From Antedon bifida (Eukaryota > Echinodermata > Crinoidea > Comatulida > Antedonidae), in assembly GCA_963402885.1 (NCBI GenBank), contig OY727095.1, forward strand, positions 4,283,001 to 4,347,000: 64,000 nt of DNA. Direction: 5' to 3'. A program made the position numbers and the translations under genes. The notes under the pieces are model-generated. The model saw only the letters and a program-made list of their open reading frames with translations. It ran no database searches and was not told the origin of the DNA. This document shows, piece after piece, positions 25,466 through 36,414 of this stretch (positions are counted from its first letter, which is position 1; each line of letters starts with the position of its first letter).

Positions 25466-27686
25466 TCATTCAAATTCTAAATATTCATTATCTTTTGGTC
25501 GCATCGGTGTTTCATATATATCTTCAGACCGACTATGTGATCTGTCAAGAAAAAGGCAATAAGTTCATATATGATATGAAGCTAGTGCATATTGCGATGC
25601 TGGTGAAGACATTATCACATTTTTTAAATTGAATAAAACTGATTTCTTTGTTGCATCACTGGTATAATTGTTGACATTATTCTCAACAGTAAAGCTCTCT
25701 CTACACTATCAAACTTTATGTGACAAAAAAATGTGATGTGATGGACATGATGTCATATCACTACCATATTTAGCATATCACTATCATATTTGGGCACATC
25801 ACATTTTTGTTGTCACATAAAGTTTGATAGTGTAGACAGAGCTCAAACAAGGCCAACCAACAGCCATAAGTCGCGTGCTCTCAGAAAAAAAATGAACTTT
25901 CAAACAGTAATGTACTTTAAAACTTTTCTGTACATCAAAACAGTTCAAAAAGTACAGAAAAGCGATAAAACGCATAGTGATACCGGACCGACAGACAGAC
26001 CGACCGACCACGCGACTAAAAACAGACGAAAAGACTCATTGAACAGGTTGGCTTTCAAAATATCTTCTATGACGATATCCCCTTCAATGTCATTTAAGCC
26101 AAGAATCATGGATTTGGATTTTGATTTTGTCTCGCGTTGCACGTATTTCCAGACATTTTTAGGATCAATTTTTACATCTTTAGCTAACTTAGATTCAAAT
26201 GTTTGTTTGGCTAATTTAATCATGGAAGTTGTTTTATTTCTTTGTTTTTGAAGTTTTCTTTCAAAGATTGCTCATCTTTTCTTCTCTGGTATCTATTCCA
26301 TTTATTATATTTTGGATTTATTTTTTCTCTTGCATCTCCATTTATCCACTCCTTTCTCTTTGTTAAATTCTCTTTGCGTAGAGAAAAAACTTATCAACAC
26401 ACTCTTTTAAATCCTTTTCAAATCAAATATCAGGAGCATTCAACGGGAATAAATTATGTATTACGTCACTTGTTTGTCCCGTCGTCAAAAACTGGTAATA
26501 AACTCAACGTATGCGAATAGTGCCTTCTTAACTTCTAGTAAAATTGAAAGCTGATCACCTAACAAAATCGTGATGATAACATTCTACTTACTTTTGGACT
26601 GTCTTTGGTATTGACGGCGCAGGTCGCAAATTAGCTATTTCATGTTCTTCTCTGGAAAATAAAAAATAAACAATTTAGCTACTTTCTAGTAGAATCAGTT
26701 GAAGCTCACTCATATGAAGTAGTCATTTGGAATTTAAAATGACTTAAAGCTTTGTTGTTTTAAGGGACCTCAGAGGTCCCTTAAAAGTTCTCTTAACTCT
26801 ATTCGTACCTTGATGGGAAACTCATGAATATTTATAAATATTTTTCCATTAAGTGTTTTACTTAAAAGTAAGGGTTTCCCTTAGGTAAGTGGATCCCTTA
26901 ACTCATTTGTGAATACCCCTTAAGTGTTTCCCTTTGTTAAGGGAATTCTTAAATTTTAAGGGTAAGTATTTCCCTTAGCCTAAGTGAGATTGGTGAATAC
27001 GGACACTGGTTCCCACTAGCGACGCAAAGTAACGCAACGCAACGCAGCGACGTTTTGACGCAAAGTGCTGTATTGCGTAATCACAAGTGGGAACCGACGA
27101 CGCAAGGTTTGATTTCACGCAATTATCGGAAGGGCATTTTTTTACGTTGCCTAGTATTGCGTTACGTTGCGTCGCCAGTGGGAACCACACTTAAGTAATA
27201 TTTACCTGATTGGCTCAACTTCATCGTCATCTATATAAATTCCATCTGAATCATCGACAATTTTGTCGTATGGATCGTCTTCCTCTTTCCTAAAGAAAGT
27301 ACAGATGATTATGATGATTTTAATATCACTTTACATATTGCTCGAGTCGCCGAGCAAGTAAGGTATGGGACGCCGCAAACCATAGGGTTCAAGGCACTCC
27401 TCGACAAGTATTCTCGGATAAGGACTTACATCCGCAGGTCCAGTGTACGCATCTGGCTCGTGTGCACTTTAAAGAACCCAGTACATCTGGACTCGCCTTG
27501 ACGTTCCTTTGATCTTATGTCTGGCTTCTATAAATACCAACAGTGTACAGTGAATGTACATTCGTCTGCTGTTGTGGTGTGGACAGACGAAACAGCGCCG
27601 TTTGATGGCAGCACTCGATTACAAAGTGACCCTTACTAGTTGTGGTATTTGTCTTTCACACCTGTGGGAAATTCCCCCATTTACAT

Positions 27687-27722
<36 letters not shown>

Positions 27723-30700
27723 TTCGATTTATATAGCGCCATTCCAATATTCATTGCTCATGGCGCTGTAGAAAAAATCAGAAAAGGTGAGTTTTGAGTA
27801 GTGACTTAAAGTGACTCAATAATAATAATAATAACTGGTACTTGATATAGCGCATTATGCTGAAAGCCTCAATGCGCTTTACAAAGACAGAAAATTTTGA
27901 AAAATTACAAATTAAAAAGGTGGGTTTTGAGGAGAGATTTGAAGACACTGGTGGAAGTAGCCTGACGGATTTCAATAGGCAACGCATTCCATAGAGAAAC
28001 GGATGCCGAAGAAAATGAACGATTTCCATAAAACTTAGTGGAGGGATGAAATATATGGGCAAGAAGAGACTCAGATCGAGATCTCAGAGACCGCTTAGGA
28101 ACATAAGGTTGAATAAGTTCAGAAATGAACTTAGATGAAGAATTATGAAGAGCTTTGAAAACAAAGAGCAGGATCTTGAATGTAATTCTTTGTGTTACCG
28201 GAAGCCAGTGAAGCTGTCTCAGCACAGGTGTGATATGTTGCCTTATGGGGCTTTGAACGACCAATCGGGCAGCTGTGTTCTGGACTCGCTGAATTTTAGA
28301 GATATCCTTTGCTGGTAAGCCATAAAGTAATGAGTTACAACAGTCTAGCCTTGATGTAACAAAGGCGTGAACAAGAATCTCAGTTGATCTTGAATCCAGG
28401 TACTTCCGAATGCTTCCAATTTTACGAATAGCGTGAAGCCCAGCTTTGCAGATGTTATGTACCTGATTGGACATACAAAGCGTTGAATCCATGACAACTC
28501 CAAGGTTTCTACAGGATGACGTTGGTTGAATGAAAGAATTACCAATCTTAACAGAGGCAGTCCAACACGCAGGCTTAAAACGAGAAGAAAAATGAATAAG
28601 TTCTGTTTTAGCATCATTCATAACCAGGTTGTTAGATTGACACCATGCTCTGACTTCGGCAATACAGGATTCAAGTTTACTGACAGCAGAATTACGCTGA
28701 TTAGGGTTGAAAGTGACATAAAGCTGAGTGTCATCAGCGTACGCCATACACTTCACATTGTGAGATTCAATAAGGTCAAGTAGTGGGGCGGTAAATAAAA
28801 TAAACAGAAGAGGACCAACCACAGACCCTTGTGGAACACCAACTGTAAGCAGAGTCGGGTTCGACAAAACATCCTTGATGACAATGGACTGGGACCTATC
28901 ATTTAGATATGATGCAAACCAATTATGACCAATTCCAGAGATACCGTAACGTGATGATAGACGATGTAATAACTGCTTATGGTTGATGGTGTCAAAAGCA
29001 GCACTGAAGTCTAAAAGGACCATAAGAACCTCATTATGGTTGTCAAGTGCAATGCTAATATCATTATGCACAAGAAGAAGTGCAGATTCTACACTATGGT
29101 TTGGACGATAGGCGGATTGTCTAGTGGCAAATAACCCATTTCTATTCAGATATGATTGCAGCTGACTGGACACAACCCTCTCAATAATTTTTCCAAGGAA
29201 TGGAAGATTGGAAATGGGTCTGTAACTTGCAAATTCCTCAACATCCAAAGATGGCTTCTTTAACAATGGTGTTATGCAGGCATGTTTGAGTGAAGATGGA
29301 AAGATACCTGAGCTCAGTGAGGTGTTGACAACTTTTGTAAAGAAGGGAAGAAGGGTAGGAAGACAAGTCTTAAATAATTTAAGAGGAAGCGGATCCAGGG
29401 AGCAAGAGGTAATGGAGGCTGACTTAATGACATTAAGTAAATCATCAGCAGAGACAGGGTCAAAGGTATTGAAATTACTTTTACATGATTGAGATTCAAC
29501 ATAATGAGGGGAGGTTGATGAAAAAGTTCTGCAATATCTCTCAATCTTATTCTTAAAAAAGTCAGAGAATAGATTTGCAAGAGTTTTAGCATCATCATGA
29601 GCTGGAAGAGGACTAGAGATGGCAGTAGATGTTAACTTGTCAACAACACGGAATAACTTGCGTTGATCACATCCTAATACCTCATCTTTGTGATACTCCG
29701 TCTTGGCCTTATAAAGATGTTCATTGTAGTTAGTGCACTGATTATGGTACAGTTGTTTGTCTACCATGAGACCAGATTTCAGCCACTTGCGCTCCAGACG
29801 TCGACGCTCCTGCTTCATTGAACGATGTTCACCTGTATACCAGGGTGCATGAGGGCGAAGCACAAGAGTGCGAAGCACAGGTGGAGAATGAGAATCTAAT
29901 ATTTTCTGTAACGACACATTATACCCCTTCACCATAGAATCAATGTCAGAGGCCAGGGAACATTGTGAGAGAGAATCAAGAACATCAGACTGGAATTTGA
30001 CGATGTCTATGTTTTTGACATTTCGTGAAACTACTTGTGTTATGATGTGTGTTCAATGTTCAAGGGTAGGTGGTTCCAGAGCCTAGGTCCAGCAACACTG
30101 AAAGTCCGATCTCCCCAACTATGTTTGCTCCTCGGAATGTCCAGTAGCACCTGATGACTAGATCTTAGTTCTCGCTTTCCCTTCTTGACTGTCAACAATT
30201 CTGAGAGATATTTTGGAGCGCAACTATTTAGGCATCGGAACACCAGCAGCAGGATCTTAAATTTAACACGTGACTCCATGGGTAGCCAATTTAACTCTTT
30301 GAACAATGGTGTGACGTGATCATACTTCTTGGCACACATCACCAAGCGAGCTGCCCAATTTTGCACCTTCTGGAGAGTCCGCAACTGCTTCTTTGGCAGA
30401 CCATACAGCAGGGAATTTCCCATACCAAGCCGACTGGTAACAAAAGCATGTACAATCTGCTCTGTTGCACACTGGTTCACAACAAAGTGAACAAACAATA
30501 TTAAAATGAAAATATCGATATCGATATATTAATTGTATATGGGTAGTTTTCTAATATGTTTACATTTTATCTTTCTTGGAACGACTTCTAAACAATTAAA
30601 TAATCACCTTGTTCTTTTTATTATGACGTATTCATTCGGCTTTGCTTCCCTTGGGTTGCGTCTAGAGAAAGAAAAGCTGTCAGTTATTCAGAATTTTTAC

Positions 30701-32804
30701 AAAAATGATTATAAAGATATAAAGAGCTTTCGATTTGCCACTTCCGACGACCAAGTCAGGTGGTAATGTTTACTTGATTGTGCACATACGGGGAATTGGG
30801 ATGTCCCTCTATTCTTCAACACTCAGTTTTGAAGGTTTGGTCCCAGGCCACGAAAAAAATGCGTAGCTCTTAAATTATCACAAAGCCCTCTGCTTTGGAT
30901 AACAATATTTATTTATTTCTAAAAGAGAATTATATATTTGAGAGAAATATTATATAATAATTTTTAGAAAGGTAGCACTAATTTATTTATATAACTATTT
31001 ATTCTTCAATGTTTAGGGGTTGAACTTGATTGTTTCAACTATCTTTTAACCTTTCCCTTGATATATGTTTTATTGATGTTACAATGTTATATTTGTGGGT
31101 AAATAAAAGAAAGAAAGAAAATGTACTATAAAGAAAATATTACAGAATAAATACTATATTTTATGCCTACAGTAAAAAAATTGATTTTATTGGTTCTTTA
31201 ATAAAAAGAGCTTTGACAAAAAATGAAAAAAAATTACTTACTTCGGTAAAGTTGGTTTTCTGTCACTGATCGATTTCGATTTTCCTATACCGTCGTTATA
31301 TCTGTAAATAAAAATGTAAAAAAAAGCACACAAATTAATAGCCACTTTCACCCATTTCATCATTTCCTGTAGCCAAAAATGAAGAAAATACAATAAAATT
31401 GTAGCCATTCTGCTGCATCATCACAAATTAATAAATTAATTCTTGAATGTTTTATATTGAAAACAAGTTATACATTTTCATTTTTATGTACATAATACCA
31501 AAATTGAAGTATAGAAAATACGAAATCACACCATCACAAACAACGTCACACATTCAAATTAGTCTAAAGTGTCTTTTTTAAATGCTTATGAATTCATGAA
31601 AACAAAATGGTATACGTTACACTTACTCAGTGTTGTTGGTAGGCATACATAGGAAATATTTGGCGACAAAAAATATTCCAGCAACGGCGACCGTTGACGC
31701 AATACCTATTAAAATCCCTATCAATAATTTTATATCTGCTGAAAAAACAATAGATTAATTACTCCTGTTTGAAAAGTGTTATGATTTCTCTGTAGGCCTA
31801 GGCCTCTTTACTTTTTTTACTTGATGATATTTAATTCAACTTACTGTTACAATCTTTTCTAGTCTCTTCCGCTTCTATTTTCTCCATCATCCTCTTTGCT
31901 TCCAATTCTCGTACATTTTTTATTTTACTAATTATAGGACCTTTCTTTCTTTCTTTCATTATTCCACTACTATGAACCGTTTTAAGGCGATTAGGTGATG
32001 CAATACGCGATTGCGGGTACGGTTGAGGAGGTTGCACCCTTTCCTGTTTTCCACCCATGACACTAACTTTTCTGTCGTACAGTCGCTGTCTTCTTCTGTC
32101 TTCATTTTGTCTTCTAATTCCTCCTCTTTCAGCTGGTGCACTCTTCCTAAGCTGTTTTAATTGTTCTAAAATCTGTTTTATTTGGTATTTCTGGGTATTT
32201 TTGGCTGCATGTTGAATAGAATTCGATTCTGCAGGTGCCGGTCTTGGTACGGACTGTTTCTCTGGGCCTAGAGGACTTTTGATTTCTGAATATAAAAAAA
32301 AAGACATGCGTAGGTCTCGTAATGTTAACTAAGCCTAGGGGCCTACTGTTTATACTGTACGTTGATAAGCCATACACTATAGGCCTATATATACTTTTTA
32401 AAGTTATCACTGTATAGGCCTAGAAAACTTAAAATTATAATTGTCATCAGAATAATAAAAACCGAATCACGACAATTCTTCTCAGTGTAAAGTGTAATGC
32501 TTTTGTTTCTTCGCCATGCAAACATTGTAAATTCCACATTCTTTACTGTCTAGGGCATAGGCCCCTAGATCCTACGCCAATGCCCTTGATATAATTTACA
32601 CAGAATTATGAATTTGAATATGAGATTGGCTAAAATAATACGCATGCAACCTTCATTGACCGAATTATGAACGAATACAATTAGGCCTAGGCACCTAGCG
32701 TATATTTGAAGGTACTCACCCTGTCCGTTTATGGCCTTGTGAAATTGTATAGATAATACAAAAAAGACCAAGCACTTTGACATCATATTTACCGACTTCC
32801 TCAT
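25466..32804 (-). CDS. type I membrane protein B (305 aa) with tyrosine-motif tail, unknown family
   Basis: Exons (minus): 32804-32720, 32285-31845, 31738-31627, 31301-31242, 27289-27206, 26651-26592, 25541-25466; all GT-AG; 918 nt in frame. Residues 1-28 form a signal peptide (CLVFFVLSIQFHKAINGQ). The ectodomain (about 29-175) is strongly basic and Pro/Gln/Arg-rich with no disulfide pattern, and its juxtamembrane part is a Lys/Glu-rich helix (VRELEAKRMMEKIEAEETRK). The membrane helix is KLLIGILIGIASTVAVAGIF (about 179-198), then FFVAKYF. The acidic tail carries YDKI, YIDD, YETP and YLEF, candidate SH2-docking or endocytic (YxxPhi) sites; the spacing is not a strict ITAM. A 3.9-kb intron houses retrotransposons on the same strand. 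I recognise no family. It begins 365 bp from a divergent ankyrin/SOCS gene and looks like a paralogue of the 168-aa gene downstream. Confidence 0.65.
25690..25844. mobile_element. MITE family 1, copy 9 (near-complete palindrome)
   Basis: The left TCTACACTATCAAACTTTAT and right ATAAAGTTTGATAGTGTAGA are perfect inverses. The centre carries two diverged ACCATATTTxGCA units. Confidence 0.85.
26040..26400 (-). pseudogene. decayed non-LTR retrotransposon ORF2 fragment
   Basis: On the minus strand the translation includes KLAKDVKIDPKNVWKYVQRE and DIVIEDILKANLFNESF, which match the linker between the endonuclease and reverse transcriptase of CR1/Jockey-type ORF2 proteins. The upstream part (WINGDAREKINPKYNKWNRY) is in a different frame, so at least one frameshift is present. 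There are no RT motifs, and it lies in the last intron of membrane protein gene B. Confidence 0.6.
27007..27187. mobile_element. MITE family 2, copy 3 (both ends)
   Basis: It starts CTGGTTCCCACTAGCGACGC and ends GCGTCGCCAGTGGGAACCAC: near-perfect inverted ends around CGCAACG-rich sequence and an internal CACAAGTGGGAACCGACGAC. Confidence 0.8.
27681..27818 (-). mobile_element. older CR1/L2-like element, 3' end (left part of a split copy)
   Basis: On the minus strand it encodes LSHFKSLLKTHLF then a stop at 27778, a short 3' UTR (ATATAGCGCCAT region) and a (GATT)n tail at 27722-27688. This is the expected continuation of the fragment at 30030-30490, from which it is separated by a younger element. 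Confidence 0.65.
27819..30043 (-). mobile_element. CR1/L2-like non-LTR retrotransposon, 5' truncated, ORF2 largely intact
   Basis: Open from about 30040 to the stop near 27905; 676 codons follow the ATG at 29935. Reverse-transcriptase motifs run in order: SYRPISNLPFLGKIIE, DFSAAFDTINH, GVPQGSVVGPLLF and the catalytic MAYADDTQLY (about residue 395). The C-terminal region (SRLDCCNSLLYGLP, ARLV, LHWLPVTQRI) is typical of CR1/L2 clades. The endonuclease domain is missing, so this copy is dead by 5' truncation although the RT frame has no stop, suggesting a young insertion. The 3' end on this strand is a (TTA)n tail at 27819-27835. It sits in an intron of membrane protein gene B. Confidence 0.85.
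30030..30490 (-). mobile_element. older CR1/L2-like ORF2 C-terminal fragment (right part of a split copy)
   Basis: It encodes EQIVHAFVTSRLGMGNSLLYGLP through ARLVMCAKKYDHVTPLF to WNHLPLNIEHTS, where the younger element interrupts it. It differs clearly in sequence from the younger copy. The 5' truncation lies near 30490. The catalytic core is absent. Confidence 0.75.
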
Positions 32805-33169
32805 CGCAGGAAAGGGTTCGAACTACATCAATTAAATATCTATATAAATTACCTTACTGTAACTACAAATATGGTCTAACTAGCCTACATACATCTTTAA
32901 TCATCTGCTAGAAGCCTATGTATTGTTGGAGGAATTGTCGTTGCTAACTTCCAGCGTTATTCGAAACAAAGCAAGCGCGTTAAAACTAAGCACGCACATC
33001 CGAACCCTCGCGCGTTCTTTTGTTATTGCAAATAGAACAATACGCCATAGTAACAAAGTCAGGCGCGACTATTGTTTTGTTTTTACTTGCCTGCTCAAAT
33101 CCACACTGGAGCTAGAAACAGGAATTGTACAAAAATGTAGAAAATCAAAATTAAAAAAAAACCAATATT
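32805..33169. promoter_or_regulatory. shared divergent promoter interval
   Basis: 365 bp separate the start codon of membrane protein gene B (minus, 32804) from that of the ankyrin/SOCS gene (plus, 33170). The right half (32940-33060) is richer in CG dinucleotides than its surroundings (AAGCGCG, CTCGCGCG, AGGCGCGAC). No TATA box was identified. A bidirectional promoter is inferred from spacing only. Confidence 0.4.
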
Positions 33170-35001
33170 ATGATAAGCGAGGACGAAGAGGAGGACGAAA
33201 TTGAGAATGATCCCGTCGTGTTTGATAATCATCAGTTTTGTTATGTACGTTTGTACCGACCTAATCCAAGGAAACTAACTCCACGGGAATACATTTGCAA
33301 ATGTGTCAGGGAATATAACGTTGAAACGTGTAGAGCTGCGATAAATGTAAGAAAGTTTAATTATACACTTACGGGCATGGTAGGCCTAACATTTCTATAA
33401 CATTCATCATAATCAGCGGCACTTTACATTATTTCCTATGCCCATATCAATATGTAACATTTCTTTAAATATAATTTATTTTACTGTTTTTTAAACTCAG
33501 TGATTGTGGTCATCCAAGTGATTAATTACTTTACAGTAGTCGGGTGCATACTTCATGTGAGATTTGTCCCCAGATTTACCAATAGCCTGTATTAAGTTTA
33601 GTGGAAATTATAAAAATATTTCAAAGTTTTTTAGGTTCCATTTTATGACAAATAATAATTAGAGGTAACCCCTCGGTTTATATTTGGTCTTAAATACATT
33701 TTCTTGATTTTGAGAGTGCTTTCATTTAATTCGTTTATTCGTAGAGTTGCGTCAACTTCAAAGATCTTTTTTCTGGGGAAGATTCTTCAAAAGATCCAAG
33801 TTTGCTACCTCTACATATCGTTTGTAATCAAATACAGCCGTACGCGGAGCTTGCAATTGCGCAGCTGTTACTCGCGGCTGGACTGGATCCTAACATCCAG
33901 GATAACCTCGGACGTACTGCCATTCATGGTCTGATTAGGAGACTCTACTGCGAAAGTGTGAATGATCATTCGACAGTCGGTGACGTCACTCTGACACGTG
34001 GGTTTCCGTTGATGACATTAATAATCGAGTTCGGAGGTCATGTGAATACGCAGGATTATGATGGAAGGAGTCCAGTTCATCTCTGTGCTTTCTATTCTAT
34101 TGTGCGTCTAATACCTGCAATCGCTCCTCTTCTGCGCACAAAGATTGATTTAGAAACGTCTGACATCTTTGGAAATACACCAATCCACGTTGCTGCAGAT
34201 TACTGCCATTTTGGGGTTCTTCAAGAGTTGGTTTCTCTTGGTGCCAATCCTGCTCTTGTAAATGATAATTCGGAAACAGCTCTGCACCTCGCTACGAAAA
34301 ACTTCATGAATCGTGGCATCGAATGTGTGAGGTTTTTGATTTCCAGTTGCAAACTTGATGTCAATCAAAGAGATAAGAAACATGGCAGCACGCCGTTACA
34401 CATTGCCTGCTCGCAGAGTAGAAATCGTGACCGCGTGATCCGAATGCTTATCGATCATGGCGCAGACCCGAACATCAAAGACGACATTGGAAGGACTTCT
34501 TTGAGTCTTTATCTCCACAACTATGGAAGCATTAAGATGGAGTACCTTAACAAGAGAGACATTCTTGCCAATTTCTACGGCATTACTGATTTATCGAATT
34601 TCATTGACAATCTGCACGGTCTCAACTCACTATTAAACGCCACGATGCAAGTGAAAGCCGACGACTTGCCATCGGAGCTGAATGAAATGCTCACCAACAA
34701 TGTATCAACGAATCCACTGATCATTGAAGAAATTAAACACAGGAGTAAAAATCCTTCCACACTACAGTTTATTTGCAAATGTTGCATCAGAAAGGCTGTG
34801 AAGCCTATAAATATTACACGTAGTATGTTGACGTCATTGGAACTAACCAATCCCGCAATTGATTTTATAATGGAACCTCGAAGAAAGAAGTCTTTAGCTG
34901 TTGAATATGTTAGTCGGAAAACCGATCTGCCGTCTCCATTTTTTCTTTGGAACATCCAAGGCTCTTACAAGATTTGCGAATTCACGTGCAATCCGGACTG
35001 A
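33170..35001 (+). CDS. ankyrin-repeat protein with C-terminal SOCS-like box (ASB-like)
   Basis: Two exons, 33170-33346 and 33745-35001 (GTAAG donor, TTCGTAG acceptor), 477 aa. Residues 1-59 form an acidic then basic N-terminal region. About five or six ankyrin repeats follow (about 75-330), with good consensus pieces such as LLLAAGLDPNIQDNLGRTAI, FGNTPIHVAADYCHFGVLQE, SETALHLATKN, GSTPLHIACSQS and LIDHGADPNIKDDIGRTSL. Residues about 394-436 (NPSTLQFICKCCIRKAV then LTSLELTNPAIDFIM) fit a SOCS box (SLQ.LC...IR......L.LP..L..YL). ASB proteins are CUL5-Elongin B/C substrate receptors, so ubiquitin-ligase targeting is the likely role; the substrate is unknown. AATAAA at 35407 is a plausible poly(A) signal. 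ANK-only is the main alternative if the SOCS call is wrong. Confidence 0.75.
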
Positions 35002-36414
35002 TGACATATAGCCGTATAGTTAAAACTAGACCTCTGTGGCGATCGAGGTTACCATTTAGTGTTTTTAAAAAGTGAGGTTTTTCGAAGTCTGTATTATTTC
35101 ATTGTGTTTATTTTACTTCTAACAAAATGTTGTAAATGGAGATACGTTTTTTATTTGTTTATTTTGTTGAAGTTCGTTTTGTTTTGTGAAAGCTAAGTAC
35201 GAAGTTAATGTTTGAGTAACACAAATTATTTTATATATAATAATAATACAATATGTATATATAATAACGTCTCTACAGTAATTATCTATTTACTTTTCTT
35301 TATATTATATTTTACTTTACGTATATTGTTTTTAGTTTTGTACGTCTGATTTTGTTTATGTGATCAACGATTGATATCGGTACTACGATACCGAAGGTGT
35401 CTTCGCAATAAAGACAGAAATTAATTAAATAAATACAATAATTATGATTACTGTATTGTTTATTATACATATCCTCTCTTATATTAAAAAAAAGAAATTA
35501 TCTTTTTATTACATTATCAAATAAACTGTTTATTACTTAAACTATGTGTGCTTGTTTATGGTTATTATTCGTCTCAATCTATTTTGATCAGTATAAAACA
35601 CAATAGTGCGATACTTAAATATAAAACCATTAAATTGTAAATAATATACTATCATATGTTAATCTTTTTAGAGTAATTTTGTTAAAAACTTTATCCACAA
35701 CAGGCGCATAATTAATTATTGCTAGACTTTATATTTCAGGGTTGGCATTTATCAATATTTGCTTATATTTTTGCTTAAGCTGAAATATTTAAGAAGTGCT
35801 TAAGCAAATAACTTATTTATCAAACCGTCTTAGCAGGCTGATTTACTAAAAGAAAATTATATATTAAAAGAAGATAAACATGTCATTAGAAAAAAATTTA
35901 TTTAAATATTGTATTTCGGTTCCACCACTAATGAAAAATATACTGACTATGTTTTTTATTGGTTATTATCACAAGTATTTATATAATTATTATTTTATGT
36001 ATTTTTAATATATGTGTGGAGAACATTTATTGAATATTTATCTATTGAATATTGAATAAAATCAAAAATCAAATCCATCACTGACTGAAGCCCTCAATCG
36101 TAAAAAAAATAATTGGGCAAAGATGTTAAAATATGTGGAGTATGCTTTTTTTTGTGATATTATCGCAAGAATTATTGTCAGCTATCATACAGTACCATAT
36201 ATCCATTGGCCAAGGTGTAATTATCATAAATATTAATATTATAGTTCAATATTATGCTATAATCAAATATTTTTTATATTGCTACCAACTAAACAACAAT
36301 GGCTGTTACAGTTTATGTTGCAATGTTATATTTGGGTGGGCTTACATTCGAATCAATACAGTATCTACAATAATTAGAGAGTTATTCCATGTCGCAGAAA
36401 TTTTTTTACTATCA
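35002..36414. other. intergenic between convergent genes
   Basis: AT-rich, with 3' UTR sequence of the ankyrin/SOCS gene (poly(A) signal at 35407) and, towards the right, probably the 3' UTR of ZER1. No other gene or clear repeat was seen. Confidence 0.6.

Noticed and set aside
25790-26251. 153-codon plus-strand open frame
   Set aside because: It begins inside a MITE and is antisense to a recognisable retrotransposon fragment.
34575-34955. 126-codon minus-strand open frame
   Set aside because: Antisense to the ankyrin/SOCS coding exon.
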